Source: Clostridiales bacterium (lineage in GTDB: Bacteria > Bacillota > Clostridia > Clostridiales > Clostridiaceae). From it: DNA of 64,000 nucleotides. Below are positions 29,546 through 38,189 of this stretch, piece by piece. How positions within the stretch are numbered: the stretch's first letter is position 1; every line of letters starts with the position of its first letter. Location: positions 1 to 64,000 of the forward strand of contig JAAYPK010000119.1 of the NCBI GenBank assembly GCA_012519845.1. The letters run 5' to 3'. A program made the translations under genes and the position numbers. A model generated the notes under the pieces. It did no database searches. It saw nothing but the letters and a program-made list of their open reading frames with translations, and was not told the DNA's origin.

Positions 29546-29767
29546 ATGGCACTAGAAAAAATAGTAACTTCTAAAAGTTTAACTCTTGCATTTTTCTCAG
29601 TTGATGCTGAAGGTAAAAGTGTAACTACAAAGAAAACTTTATCTAATGTTGATCCTTTAGCTAAAGATGAGGACATTTATGTTGTAGCAAATGCTATTTC
29701 TAAAGTATTAGAAAAACCAATGGATGAAGTAAGAATTAATGATATTAGTAGAATCCATCAAATATAA
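29546..29767 (+). CDS. DUF1659-family small protein
   Basis: MALEKIVTSKSLTLAFFSVDAEGKSVTTKKTLSNVDPLAKDEDIYVVANAISKVLEKP; AAAGGAGGTG RBS. Confidence 0.82.
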   Translation: MALEKIVTSKSLTLAFFSVDAEGKSVTTKKTLSNVDPLAKDEDIYVVANAISKVLEKPMDEVRINDISRIHQI

Positions 29768-29803
29768 CCTTTAAGAAAATAATAAGAAAGGAGGCATAAT
29801 AAT

Positions 29804-30019
29804 ATGGAGTATATATTAACATTAAGTTTTTTATGTAGCAATAATACTAAATCTTCTATTTCTATAGAAGGTGCAAATAAAATGTTATCTTCTGAGGAAG
29901 TAACTACCCTTATGGATACAATAATTGAAAAGAATATTTTCAAAAGTAAAAATGGAAGCTTTATTAAAAAAGCTGGTGCTGTTTTAACTCAAAAAGCTGT
30001 TTCTAAGTTTACTGTATAA
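29804..30019 (+). CDS. DUF2922-family small protein
   Basis: MEYILTLSFLCSNNTKSSISIEGANKMLSSEEVTTLMDTIIEKNIFKSKNGSF. Confidence 0.82.
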   Translation: MEYILTLSFLCSNNTKSSISIEGANKMLSSEEVTTLMDTIIEKNIFKSKNGSFIKKAGAVLTQKAVSKFTV

Positions 30020-30349
30020 ATAAAGAAGTCCTACAAATTGATTAATTTCATTTTGTAGGACTTCTTTATTTAGATTTAACCTAAAAGCCACTTTCCGAAG
30101 CTGCTTTTTTATAGAAGTAAATTTCTGAAGAATAAATTGAAGGACTTCTTCATTTACTTCTGTTTCATCTAAATTAACTGCAATATAAGAACTTGTAGAA
30201 GGTTTATTGATTTGAAGTATGTCTTCCTCTAGTTTTTTCGTTAATTCTTCTTGGCTATTTAAAGAATCTAAATGTTCAATCCAAATTTCTCCACCTCTAA
30301 AATATAATGAGAAGGACTTTTTCTTTATTCCTGATTTACTTTTTACCAT
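29984..30349 (-). CDS. Uncharacterised protein; 3' end overlaps the DUF2922 gene antisense
   Basis: ORF coupled to the upstream ORF (ATG at 30349 inside its last codons). Confidence 0.6.
   Translation of the reverse strand: MVKSKSGIKKKSFSLYFRGGEIWIEHLDSLNSQEELTKKLEEDILQINKPSTSSYIAVNLDETEVNEEVLQFILQKFTSIKKQLRKVAFRLNLNKEVLQNEINQFVGLLYLYSKLRNSFLS
30018..30071. terminator. 20-bp stem AAATAAAGAAGTCCTACAAA/TTTGTAGGACTTCTTTATTT, inside the coding end of the minus-strand ORF
   Basis: Perfect inverted repeat directly after the DUF2922 stop. Confidence 0.75.
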
Positions 30350-30743
30350 AATATCTGTCACTAACAAGCCATGTTTTCCCTTCTTCCATATCAGTAGATA
30401 AATAGTAACATCCAGGTTGTAATACCTTTGCCTTTTTCATGGCTCTTTTTATATGCCATAGACTTATCCTGTCACTAGCTATTGCAAGTTTAATTATTTT
30501 AGGACTTAATCTTTCAATATGCTGTATAACTTTTTCTAAAACTGGTTTAGTTAGTTTTGTTTCATAAAAATCCATTAAAATTCTACGTTTTTCAGGAGAA
30601 GCTAAAATAAAAGCTTCTTCCTTCTCCATCATAGCAAGAAAAGCTTCTGTATTATCAAAGTAACTTCCATAATGCACTCCATGAAAATACCCTCCTTTGT
30701 AATAGTATGGGCTTAAAGCACCACTTGGAGATTTAGTGATCAT
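30336..30743 (-). CDS. Uncharacterised protein; likely start MITKSPSGALSPYYYKGG at 30743
   Basis: ORF in operon with padR, RBS AAAGGGG before 30743. Confidence 0.65.
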   Translation of the reverse strand: MITKSPSGALSPYYYKGGYFHGVHYGSYFDNTEAFLAMMEKEEAFILASPEKRRILMDFYETKLTKPVLEKVIQHIERLSPKIIKLAIASDRISLWHIKRAMKKAKVLQPGCYYLSTDMEEGKTWLVSDRYYGKK

Positions 30744-30764
30744 AAATATTACCCCTTTCATTTT

Positions 30765-31301
30765 TTATTCTATTAATTCTGATAATGGTTTTTTCTCCCT
30801 AATATGATGACACCACTCAATAGTCTTTTGAGTAATACAAATACCATAGTAAAGTGTAGATAGCTTATAATAAAAGCAATCTTTATTATCCATTTTATTA
30901 AATTCTTTTTCTAAAGCCTGAAGCTTATGTAAATAGTTAGTATTATTAATTTCATATTCTAAAAGTTTACCTTCACGAATTTCCTGTGGTAATTTATCAA
31001 AAAAATATATTTTAGCTAAATTGGCATTTGCTCCATCCAAAACATCCATAGGAGATGAAAGCCAATCAAAAAAATTCTCCTTTCCTTCCTCTGTTATATG
31101 ATAAAAGATTTTTTGTCTTCCTCCCTGAGGTTGTTCACATGTAGTTACATATCCTTTTTCTGTTAGCCTTTTTAAAGCTGGGTATAAACTTCCAAAACTA
31201 GCTTTGTAAAAAATACCAAAGCTCTTTTCTATTAGTTTTTTTATATCATACCCTGTTAAATCCTCTTCAAGGACCATACCTAATATTAAAGATTCAAGCA
31301 T
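30765..31301 (-). CDS. PadR-family regulator with Vir_act_alpha_C-like C-terminus
   Basis: LESLILGMVLEEDLTGYDIKKLIEKSFGIFYKASFGSLYPALKRLTEKGYV. Confidence 0.92.
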   Translation of the reverse strand: MLESLILGMVLEEDLTGYDIKKLIEKSFGIFYKASFGSLYPALKRLTEKGYVTTCEQPQGGRQKIFYHITEEGKENFFDWLSSPMDVLDGANANLAKIYFFDKLPQEIREGKLLEYEINNTNYLHKLQALEKEFNKMDNKDCFYYKLSTLYYGICITQKTIEWCHHIREKKPLSELIE

Positions 31302-31317
31302 TTTTATCCTCCTTTGA

Positions 31318-31343
31318 ATATATCGTATAGATATATTGTATAG
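31318..31343. promoter_or_regulatory. Tandem 13-bp direct repeats ATATATCGTATAG ATATATTGTATAG upstream of padR
   Basis: Two adjacent near-identical repeats 17 bp from the padR start. Confidence 0.5.
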
Positions 31344-31454
31344 CTATATATTGATTTTGTAAATAGTTTGTTGAATTGGTATAAAAATTGTAATAAACTA
31401 AAGATAAATCAGTACAAATTAGCAATTCTTTATAAATTCTAAGGGGGAATTTTA

Positions 31455-32078
31455 ATGGAAAATAATAAAATGACATGTGCAGACTGTGCCGTAATTAATT
31501 GTTCTGAGCAAAATAAAAGCTATCCATCATTTTGCTTGACCACTCATATGGATGAAGAAATTAAAAATGAAGCTTTAGACTTAATTAAAAATGAAGAAAA
31601 TCAAAAAGTAATGCATACGGCTGCAAATGTTGAACGGATAGGATATTTAAAATGGTGTCGTGTAGAGGAAACTATTGAATTTGCAAAAAGAATGGGATAT
31701 AAAAAGATAGGCATAGCTACCTGTGTCGGCTTAATTTCAGAAACAAGAACTTTAGCAAAAATATTAAGAAGTCATGGTTTTGAAGTATATGGAGTTGCAT
31801 GTAAAGTAGGAGCTATTCCTAAAACTGATGTAGGAATTGATAAAGCTTGCTTAGAGGTTGGGGTAAATACATGTAACCCAATTTTACAAGCAAAAATATT
31901 AAATAAAGAAAAAACTGATTTAAATATTGTTATGGGCTTATGTGTAGGACATGATAGCCTATTTTATAAATATTCAGAGGCTCTTGTAACTACATTAGTA
32001 GCTAAGGATAGAGTCATGGGACATAATCCTGTTGCAGCGATATATACAGCAAATTCATACTATAGTAAATTAAAGTAA
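31455..32078 (+). CDS. DUF1847-family Cys-rich protein
   Basis: MTCADCAVINCSEQNKSYPSFCLT; GVACKVGAIPKTDVGI. Confidence 0.85.
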   Translation: MENNKMTCADCAVINCSEQNKSYPSFCLTTHMDEEIKNEALDLIKNEENQKVMHTAANVERIGYLKWCRVEETIEFAKRMGYKKIGIATCVGLISETRTLAKILRSHGFEVYGVACKVGAIPKTDVGIDKACLEVGVNTCNPILQAKILNKEKTDLNIVMGLCVGHDSLFYKYSEALVTTLVAKDRVMGHNPVAAIYTANSYYSKLK

Positions 32079-32162
32079 ATATTTAGAATATAAAATTTTA
32101 AGAATGAAGGCATAAATTTTGCATAGGCAAGTTCATTCCTTCATTCTTTAATTTTTTCATTA

Positions 32163-32951
32163 TTAATTAATAATAAAAGGTATTTGTATAATTTGATATT
32201 TATATGCAATTAATATTCCTATCATAAGTAAAGGAATGATAATTAAACCTAATAATGCTTTATTCATTTTAATTTTAGTAGTATTATTTCCTGATATCTT
32301 TTCACTAAATTCTCTATGAATACTTTTCTTATAGATAAATAGGAATGTAATACCAATTACTGTTGCAATTAAGTGCCATAGGTTTGTAGCAGAAAATGAA
32401 GCTACACAAGTAATAACAATATAAATTACAATTATTGTTACTACATAAACATATGTTAATACTTGGTTGTAATTCTTTTTTTCCTTTAATGCTTTTACAA
32501 TAATATATAGGGCTATAGGCACATATGCATATACAATACCTGAAGCACCTACAGAAGCAGGGTTTTCCATATTTAAGATACTGCTTGCAATAATTCTTCC
32601 AGCTAATATATTAAATGCTCCTGCTACAAATGTAATTATAAACATTTTATTTGAGCCTAGATTTCTTTCAATAATTAACCCAAACAATAATAAAATTGTT
32701 AAATTAATTCCAAGATGCAAAAATAAAGACATAGGTGCTAGCTCTCCAGTAACTAAATTAAAAATTGTATGTTCAAAAATTCCTGAGAAGTATTGCCAAA
32801 AGAAAGATGGCTTTGAATATGTTGCAAATACATAAATTAATTTATTATCAAAGTAAGTTGGAATGCTAACTATTAAACAAGTTATTGCAAATATAATTGT
32901 AACTATTGGCATAGTATATTTTTTACTTTTATATAATTCTACTAAATTCAT
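32163..32951 (-). CDS. Rhomboid-family intramembrane serine protease candidate
   Basis: HLGINLTILLLFG, catalytic-like VGASGIVYAY (GxSG), later TM His in LWHLIATVIG. Confidence 0.7.
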   Translation of the reverse strand: MNLVELYKSKKYTMPIVTIIFAITCLIVSIPTYFDNKLIYVFATYSKPSFFWQYFSGIFEHTIFNLVTGELAPMSLFLHLGINLTILLLFGLIIERNLGSNKMFIITFVAGAFNILAGRIIASSILNMENPASVGASGIVYAYVPIALYIIVKALKEKKNYNQVLTYVYVVTIIVIYIVITCVASFSATNLWHLIATVIGITFLFIYKKSIHREFSEKISGNNTTKIKMNKALLGLIIIPLLMIGILIAYKYQIIQIPFIIN

Positions 32952-33097
32952 ATCTCTAATCCCCTTTATAAATATTATTAAAAATCAAATTTAACTCTCA
33001 TAATTCCTTTTACTTTCCTATAACTTGTAGTCTTTGTTAACACTAATTAAATACTATTAAACTTCATATTTATAAACTATAAAAAAAATTAATTATT

Positions 33098-33131
33098 TTG
33101 TCATAATAATGTCATATTATTAGGCTATAAT
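33098..33131 (+). promoter_or_regulatory. Pho-box-like promoter: TTGTCATAATAATGTCAT, 10 nt, TATAAT
   Basis: 11-bp-spaced direct TGTCAT repeats directly upstream of a -10 box. Confidence 0.5.
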
Positions 33132-33137
33132 AAAGTC

Positions 33138-33243
33138 ATAAAGTAAATCAAAATAAATTTTTCATTTTGAACCCCTTAATAATATAATCATCCCCCTAAG
33201 ATGGTTATACCCAAGGAATCCCCCTTCCTTGGGTCTTTTTTTA
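33138..33243 (+). ncRNA. Candidate sRNA 1 (about 105 nt), C-rich motifs, terminator loop UCCCCC
   Basis: Promoter, no ORF, intrinsic terminator ACCCAAGGAA-TCCCCC-TTCCTTGGGT then T-run. Confidence 0.5.
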
Positions 33244-33244
33244 T

Positions 33245-34393
33245 TTATGATAATTGTTCCTTTTTCTTTATGTAAACATTTTTGGCATATCCCATCAATT
33301 CCCGTTCCCCCTGCATTTCACTATTATATGGATATTTTCTTGCAAATTTTTCAAATGCTTTATACTGCATTTCTGCTGCCTTTTCATCATTATTATAAAG
33401 CAATTCATAAGCATACATTATTCTTATAAATGATGGATACTTTTTTAAAGATTTTCCTACCTTTTTAACTTCTGCAGTAAACATAGCATCAATTTTTTCC
33501 TTAGAGTTATCACCTATAAGCTCTAAATAGATCCTTTCAAAAGTCAATATATACTTGTAAATAGGAACCAAATTATTAGAATTCTTCATAAGCTCTTCTG
33601 AAATTTCCCTAGCCAATTGGAAATTTTCATCATCAATGGCTCTGTTAAAAGCCAAAACTGCCATTGTATTACAAAGACTATTTTTCATATCCTCATTACT
33701 AGGTATTTCAAACCATTCATCAGGCATATCTTTTAATCTAAGGCCTTTAGATATCCTTGCATTTATTTCTAATTGTAACCAAAAACTCCATTTAGCCCTT
33801 TCATTCTTGCTAATATTTAAAGTGTTACTTCCATCATTATCTACAGGTCCAAAATGTATTGGCAATCCATTTGTAATTGCAAAAAATGTACCTAATATAG
33901 CCATAAAAAGAAATAGTATGGACAACACCTTATAATCTTTCATTACAAAAAATAATATTATTGAAATTATTGATACTATAATATTGGCTATAATGCCCCC
34001 TAAATTATATAAAACAAAAGGCATATTCTCATTATATGGTTTTGGCAGTGCCATAAGGCATTGTCCTGCAGTTCCCATTAATGAAAATCTTTTTATTTGT
34101 AGCTTTCCTTCTTTTTTAAAGAACATAAAGCTTCCTACTCTAAAGGACACAAACTCATAACCACTAATTAAACCAAATATTAAATGTCCTGATTCATGGA
34201 CTATAATCTGAACAAAAATGGATAGATATAGAATTATCATAATACCAAATATCCAAATTATACATTCTTCTAATGAAGTACTATTATTCATTGCTACCTT
34301 CATACCAAATGCTCCACATATTCCTCCAATTATCATAAAAAATATCATAAATATAGTGGAACCAATTTTTGATTTTTTCTTTTCTTTTTCCAT
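33245..34393 (-). CDS. M50-family (site-2-protease-like) membrane metallopeptidase
   Basis: IVHESGHLIFGLISG (HExxH) and NGLPIHFGPVDNDG second motif. Confidence 0.8.
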   Translation of the reverse strand: MEKEKKKSKIGSTIFMIFFMIIGGICGAFGMKVAMNNSTSLEECIIWIFGIMIILYLSIFVQIIVHESGHLIFGLISGYEFVSFRVGSFMFFKKEGKLQIKRFSLMGTAGQCLMALPKPYNENMPFVLYNLGGIIANIIVSIISIILFFVMKDYKVLSILFLFMAILGTFFAITNGLPIHFGPVDNDGSNTLNISKNERAKWSFWLQLEINARISKGLRLKDMPDEWFEIPSNEDMKNSLCNTMAVLAFNRAIDDENFQLAREISEELMKNSNNLVPIYKYILTFERIYLELIGDNSKEKIDAMFTAEVKKVGKSLKKYPSFIRIMYAYELLYNNDEKAAEMQYKAFEKFARKYPYNSEMQGERELMGYAKNVYIKKKEQLS

Positions 34394-34433
34394 TCCTTAA
34401 ATTCCCCTAACTTTTTTATAATTTATTATCCTT

Positions 34434-34467
34434 TTGACATACTAATGACATATTATATACATATAAT
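34434..34467 (+). promoter_or_regulatory. Pho-box-like promoter copy 2: TTGACATACTAATGACAT, 10 nt, TATAAT
   Basis: Same spacing and architecture as 33098-33131. Confidence 0.5.
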
Positions 34468-34473
34468 AAAAAT

Positions 34474-34557
34474 ATAGATAAGATATATTTATCATTTTAT
34501 TCCCCAATATTAATAATAATATAATAAATGCAAGGTTTGTCCCCCATTCCTTGCATT
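34474..34557 (+). ncRNA. Candidate sRNA 2 (about 85 nt), C-rich motifs, loop containing GUCCCCC
   Basis: Homologous layout to 33138-33243; hairpin AATGCAAGG-TTTGTCCCCCATT-CCTTGCATT. Confidence 0.45.
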
Positions 34558-34617
34558 AATTATATTTCTATAACTTTATCTAAATCTTTAGCTTAAGTTC
34601 TCTAATGATTCTTACCT

Positions 34618-35067
34618 CTATGTTAATGTTAAATTAATCATCATTCCGCTACCTTCATTTTCATTTGGACGAGCTCTAAACCCTAGCTTTTCATAAAATT
34701 GATCTTTACCTTTTGCAGCCATTAATCCTACCTTTATGTCACAATTTTTCATACCATTTTTTCTTATATATTCTAATAATTTATTTACAATTAACTTTCC
34801 AATACCTTTTTTCTGAAATTCAGGCTTAATAAATAGGTCTTGTATGTAAAAATTTCTTGCACCATCACCAACTAATCTTCCCATTCCAGCTATTTGCCCA
34901 TCAATATAAGCTGATAATGTATAAATACTATTTTCAATTGCCTTTTCAGTCTGCTTAAAATTTGGTGATCCAAAACCTACTGCTTCTTGTAAAACTGTAA
35001 ATTCTTCAGCTGTTAATTTATTTTCTAGTATTTTTATTTTATCTTTATCATGTTGTAAATTTGTCAT
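34618..35067 (-). CDS. GNAT acetyltransferase
   Basis: YIQDLFIKPEFQKKGIGKLIVNKLLEYI; FYEKLGFRARP. Confidence 0.9.
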   Translation of the reverse strand: MTNLQHDKDKIKILENKLTAEEFTVLQEAVGFGSPNFKQTEKAIENSIYTLSAYIDGQIAGMGRLVGDGARNFYIQDLFIKPEFQKKGIGKLIVNKLLEYIRKNGMKNCDIKVGLMAAKGKDQFYEKLGFRARPNENEGSGMMINLTLT

Positions 35068-35118
35068 AAAAAACCTCCTTATTTTGAAATAAAAATATCA
35101 ATGACTATTTGTCTTTAC

Positions 35119-35627
35119 TCATAATATAATCCAATATCTTCGAGTTATTCTTTTATTTCCATCAATTATATTTTCAATCTTATCTTGCAGAATCCCTCCA
35201 TTTTTTTCAATAACACATTGAGAACCATAATTATCATCATTACATGTTATTAATACTTTACTAAGTTGCAAATTTTCCTTTGCATATTTTAAGGCTTGTC
35301 TTAGCATTTCTTTACCTATTCCTTCATTCCATCTAGAATATCGTACACCATATCCTATATTTCCTCCAAATCTCAACAGAGAACTTGTTAGGTAGTGGCG
35401 AATACTAATTTCACCTAAAACTCATCCTCATTAACCATCCATAGATATGTTGCAGGAACAAATCCATCAGGCAGATTTTTCCCATATTCAGAACTGGCTA
35501 TATATTCAAATATATCATAAGAATCTATATCAAGAAAACTATAGGTTGATACTTTATTAGCAACATATTCTTCTATTGCTTCAGTATAACTCTCATAATA
35601 TTTTTTATTTGGCTTAATTAATTCCAT
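35119..35627 (-). pseudogene. GNAT acetyltransferase disrupted by a single-base frameshift near 35416-35420
   Basis: Two ORFs join as VNEDEFLGEISIRHYLTSSLLRFGGNIGYGVRYSRWNEGIGKEML if one T is restored in GAGTTTTAGG. Confidence 0.85.
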
Positions 35628-36074
35628 TCATCCCACTCCAATCTTCTTTAATGAAGATAAAATATCTTTATATACTAATGACTGCATACTATCACTATAT
35701 ATCTCTACATCTGCTTTTCTTAATGCTTCTTTAATATCTTGAACAAGCTCTGGTTTATATTCTGCAATACTTGGCAATGCCTTAATACATTGTCTTGCTG
35801 TAATTGGTTTTTCATCTGAAATGTGTTTCAAATAATCATCGATAATTTCATCTATTTTATTGTCTATATCCCATTTAGCATTTACAGATATTAAAACAAT
35901 ACCCCTGGTTCTAATATATGAGTTTTTATTGTCCATCATTTCAGCAAATTTATCAAAATATTTATATACAGAATTAGATTTTTCACTTTCAATTTCCAAG
36001 ATCTGCAATGCTTCATATGCAATTTTATTATCTTTAGAATATAATCTTTCAATCAATTCTTGAATACTTTCCAT
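35628..36074 (-). CDS. HEAT-repeat-like hypothetical protein
   Basis: 148 aa, helical repeat character. Confidence 0.5.
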   Translation of the reverse strand: MESIQELIERLYSKDNKIAYEALQILEIESEKSNSVYKYFDKFAEMMDNKNSYIRTRGIVLISVNAKWDIDNKIDEIIDDYLKHISDEKPITARQCIKALPSIAEYKPELVQDIKEALRKADVEIYSDSMQSLVYKDILSSLKKIGVG

Positions 36075-36086
36075 AATTCCACCTAC

Positions 36087-36611
36087 TTAAAGTAAATTGT
36101 TAACCTTTAATTTTGATTTAAAAAAATTCAAATATCTCTTTTTTTGTGTGTCTATCATATTATCTGAATTTATAAATTCAATAAAATCTTTTTCACTTAT
36201 CCATTTATAAGACATAGTTTCTCCCTTTTGCAACTTAATACTGTTCTTATCACAGTCAGTCACACATAAAAATGAATAAAAAATACATTGATTATGTTCA
36301 TCTATATTATAGGCTATTTCTTCAAAATTACTTGATACTATACCAGTTTCCTCAAACAATTCTCTTTTTATGCAAGCTATTTTATCTTCACCTTTTAATG
36401 CTGAACCACCAGCAGTAGCCTCAAAATATTTAGGATAATTTGGCTTAGAAATATCTCTTTGCATTAATAAATAATCACCATCTACATGCTTAACAAGAGC
36501 TTCACAAACCAAATGGTATTGTCCTTTAGGTATTCCTTTTCCACGGATTAAATCTATTCCTGATAATGATCCATCTCTGAAATATCCATCCCAAATTTCC
36601 ATTATAATCAC
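36087..36611 (-). CDS. NUDIX hydrolase
   Basis: GGSALKGEDKIACIKRELFEETGI Nudix box. Confidence 0.92.
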   Translation of the reverse strand: MIIMEIWDGYFRDGSLSGIDLIRGKGIPKGQYHLVCEALVKHVDGDYLLMQRDISKPNYPKYFEATAGGSALKGEDKIACIKRELFEETGIVSSNFEEIAYNIDEHNQCIFYSFLCVTDCDKNSIKLQKGETMSYKWISEKDFIEFINSDNMIDTQKKRYLNFFKSKLKVNNLL

Positions 36612-36881
36612 CTCTTCTTATTTACAAGACATTCTACTAAATTGGGTTATTTAATTTCCTAATATAAACATATTTATATTATAAATGCCTCATCCCACTA
36701 AATTACTATTTATCTCACATTTGAAATTTTATCTTTTTATTATAACATATTTTGTGAATTTTTCATTCTTATGGTATCAATCAAAATCAAAGGAGAAAAC
36801 TGAACTTATATCAATATAGTAGATACAAGTCCAAAATCTCTTTAATTATTGTGCTGTAGTAAGTGTGTTAGACATTGTTCT

Positions 36882-37079
36882 TCATTTTCCTCTTCTTGTT
36901 TTATTCAATATGTCTCGATTTAATTTTTCACTATATTTATCGGCCCACTTTTTCGTGTCACGTAAAAACTCATGGCAAAATCCTGCTACATCTTCACCTG
37001 TTACTTCAAGAATTTGAATTTTTTTAAATGCAAACCTATAATCTTCTGGCAATGAATCAACTCTCTTCATCATTTGCAT
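36882..37079 (-). pseudogene. DUF1048-like protein with apparent internal deletion
   Basis: VDSLPEDYRFAFKKIQ joined directly to ILEVTGEDVAGFCHEFLRDTKKWADKYSEKLNRDI. Confidence 0.6.
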
Positions 37080-37151
37080 ATAAGCTCGTTTTTCTTCACC
37101 ATAAATAACACTAAAAAAGTAGCCTCCACTTACAATTGGACGCTACTAATT

Positions 37152-37496
37152 TTATTCTAAACTTTTTACCATTATATATTCTTCTTCATTTTCTTTAACA
37201 ATTTCAAATCCAATTTTTAAGTACATTTTTAATGCATAGTTCTCTTTCTGTACTGATAAAGATACCTTCTCATATCCTTTTCTCTGTAATAGTAACAATA
37301 TTTTTTTCATAAAATCAGTTCCTATTCCAATTCCTCTATATTCTTTATATAAGGATATTGCAATGGATGGAGTTGTATTATCAATATGACCATAATCATT
37401 CATAATTCTAACCCAAACAGCACCTACAACTTTTCCATCAATTTCAGCAACTAAACAATTATCATCTTTTCTAAGTTCTCTAATCAAGTAATTCAT
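37152..37496 (-). CDS. GNAT acetyltransferase; likely start MNYLIRELRKDDN at 37496
   Basis: YKEYRGIGIGTDFMKKIL; YLKIGFEIVKENEEEYIMVK. Confidence 0.88.
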   Translation of the reverse strand: MNYLIRELRKDDNCLVAEIDGKVVGAVWVRIMNDYGHIDNTTPSIAISLYKEYRGIGIGTDFMKKILLLLQRKGYEKVSLSVQKENYALKMYLKIGFEIVKENEEEYIMVKSLE

Positions 37497-37584
37497 TTTA
37501 TACCTCCCATTTATTATTTTAGTAATTGGATTTACTTCCACACATACCATAACTCCACCACCCTCTCTGTCTATATATTGAAAT

Positions 37585-38108
37585 TATTGTTATAATTCAT
37601 TATATACAAATAACTTCAATGAACAACTTCAAGAAAAATTGGTTATAGAGATTTATCAAGACCTAAATGAACTTCATATGGCTTTGGGACTTCCAGATGC
37701 ACCTGATTGGATTAGAGGAGGACTTGGAATAGGTAAAATTGTAATAGCATCACCTTTAAACCCACCACCAGGTTCAGATTTTAATAACGTTTTAAATACA
37801 GCAGTTCACGAATTTGTGCATATCATTCCTACATTTAAAGATTTAGATACAGGAGAGGATTTTGAAAAGTTTTTCCAGCTTAATGGGTATCAATACTCAT
37901 ATACTATAGTAGAATCAATAATTTGTTTGGCTATGAAAAGTTGCGTAACTTAATAAAAGCTCCTAATAGTTTTGTTGAGATTTTTGGAATAACCCAAGAT
38001 GAACTTCAAGATAAATGGATTCTTTATTCAGTTGATAGAAAACCAGAAAATCGAATGCAATATAATATCCACATACTGATATTCCTAAATTTTAAATCAG
38101 CCAGATAA
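37585..38108 (+). pseudogene. Truncated, frameshifted zincin-like gene fused at its 3' end to a membrane-protein tail
   Basis: NTAVHEFVHI HExxH; frame change near 37918-37925; tail LYSVDRKPENR also occurs at 52135. Confidence 0.6.
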
Positions 38109-38189
38109 CTTAAATTTTATCAAATTGTTTTTAATTTTCTAATATCTAGTGAAAGTGTATCAATTCCTTTAAATTCTGGTACTACAATT

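Noticed and set aside
29287-29676. Minus-strand 129-aa ORF over the sigma-cluster small genes
   Set aside because: Antisense to YvrJ-like and DUF1659 genes, which have good RBSs and family signatures.
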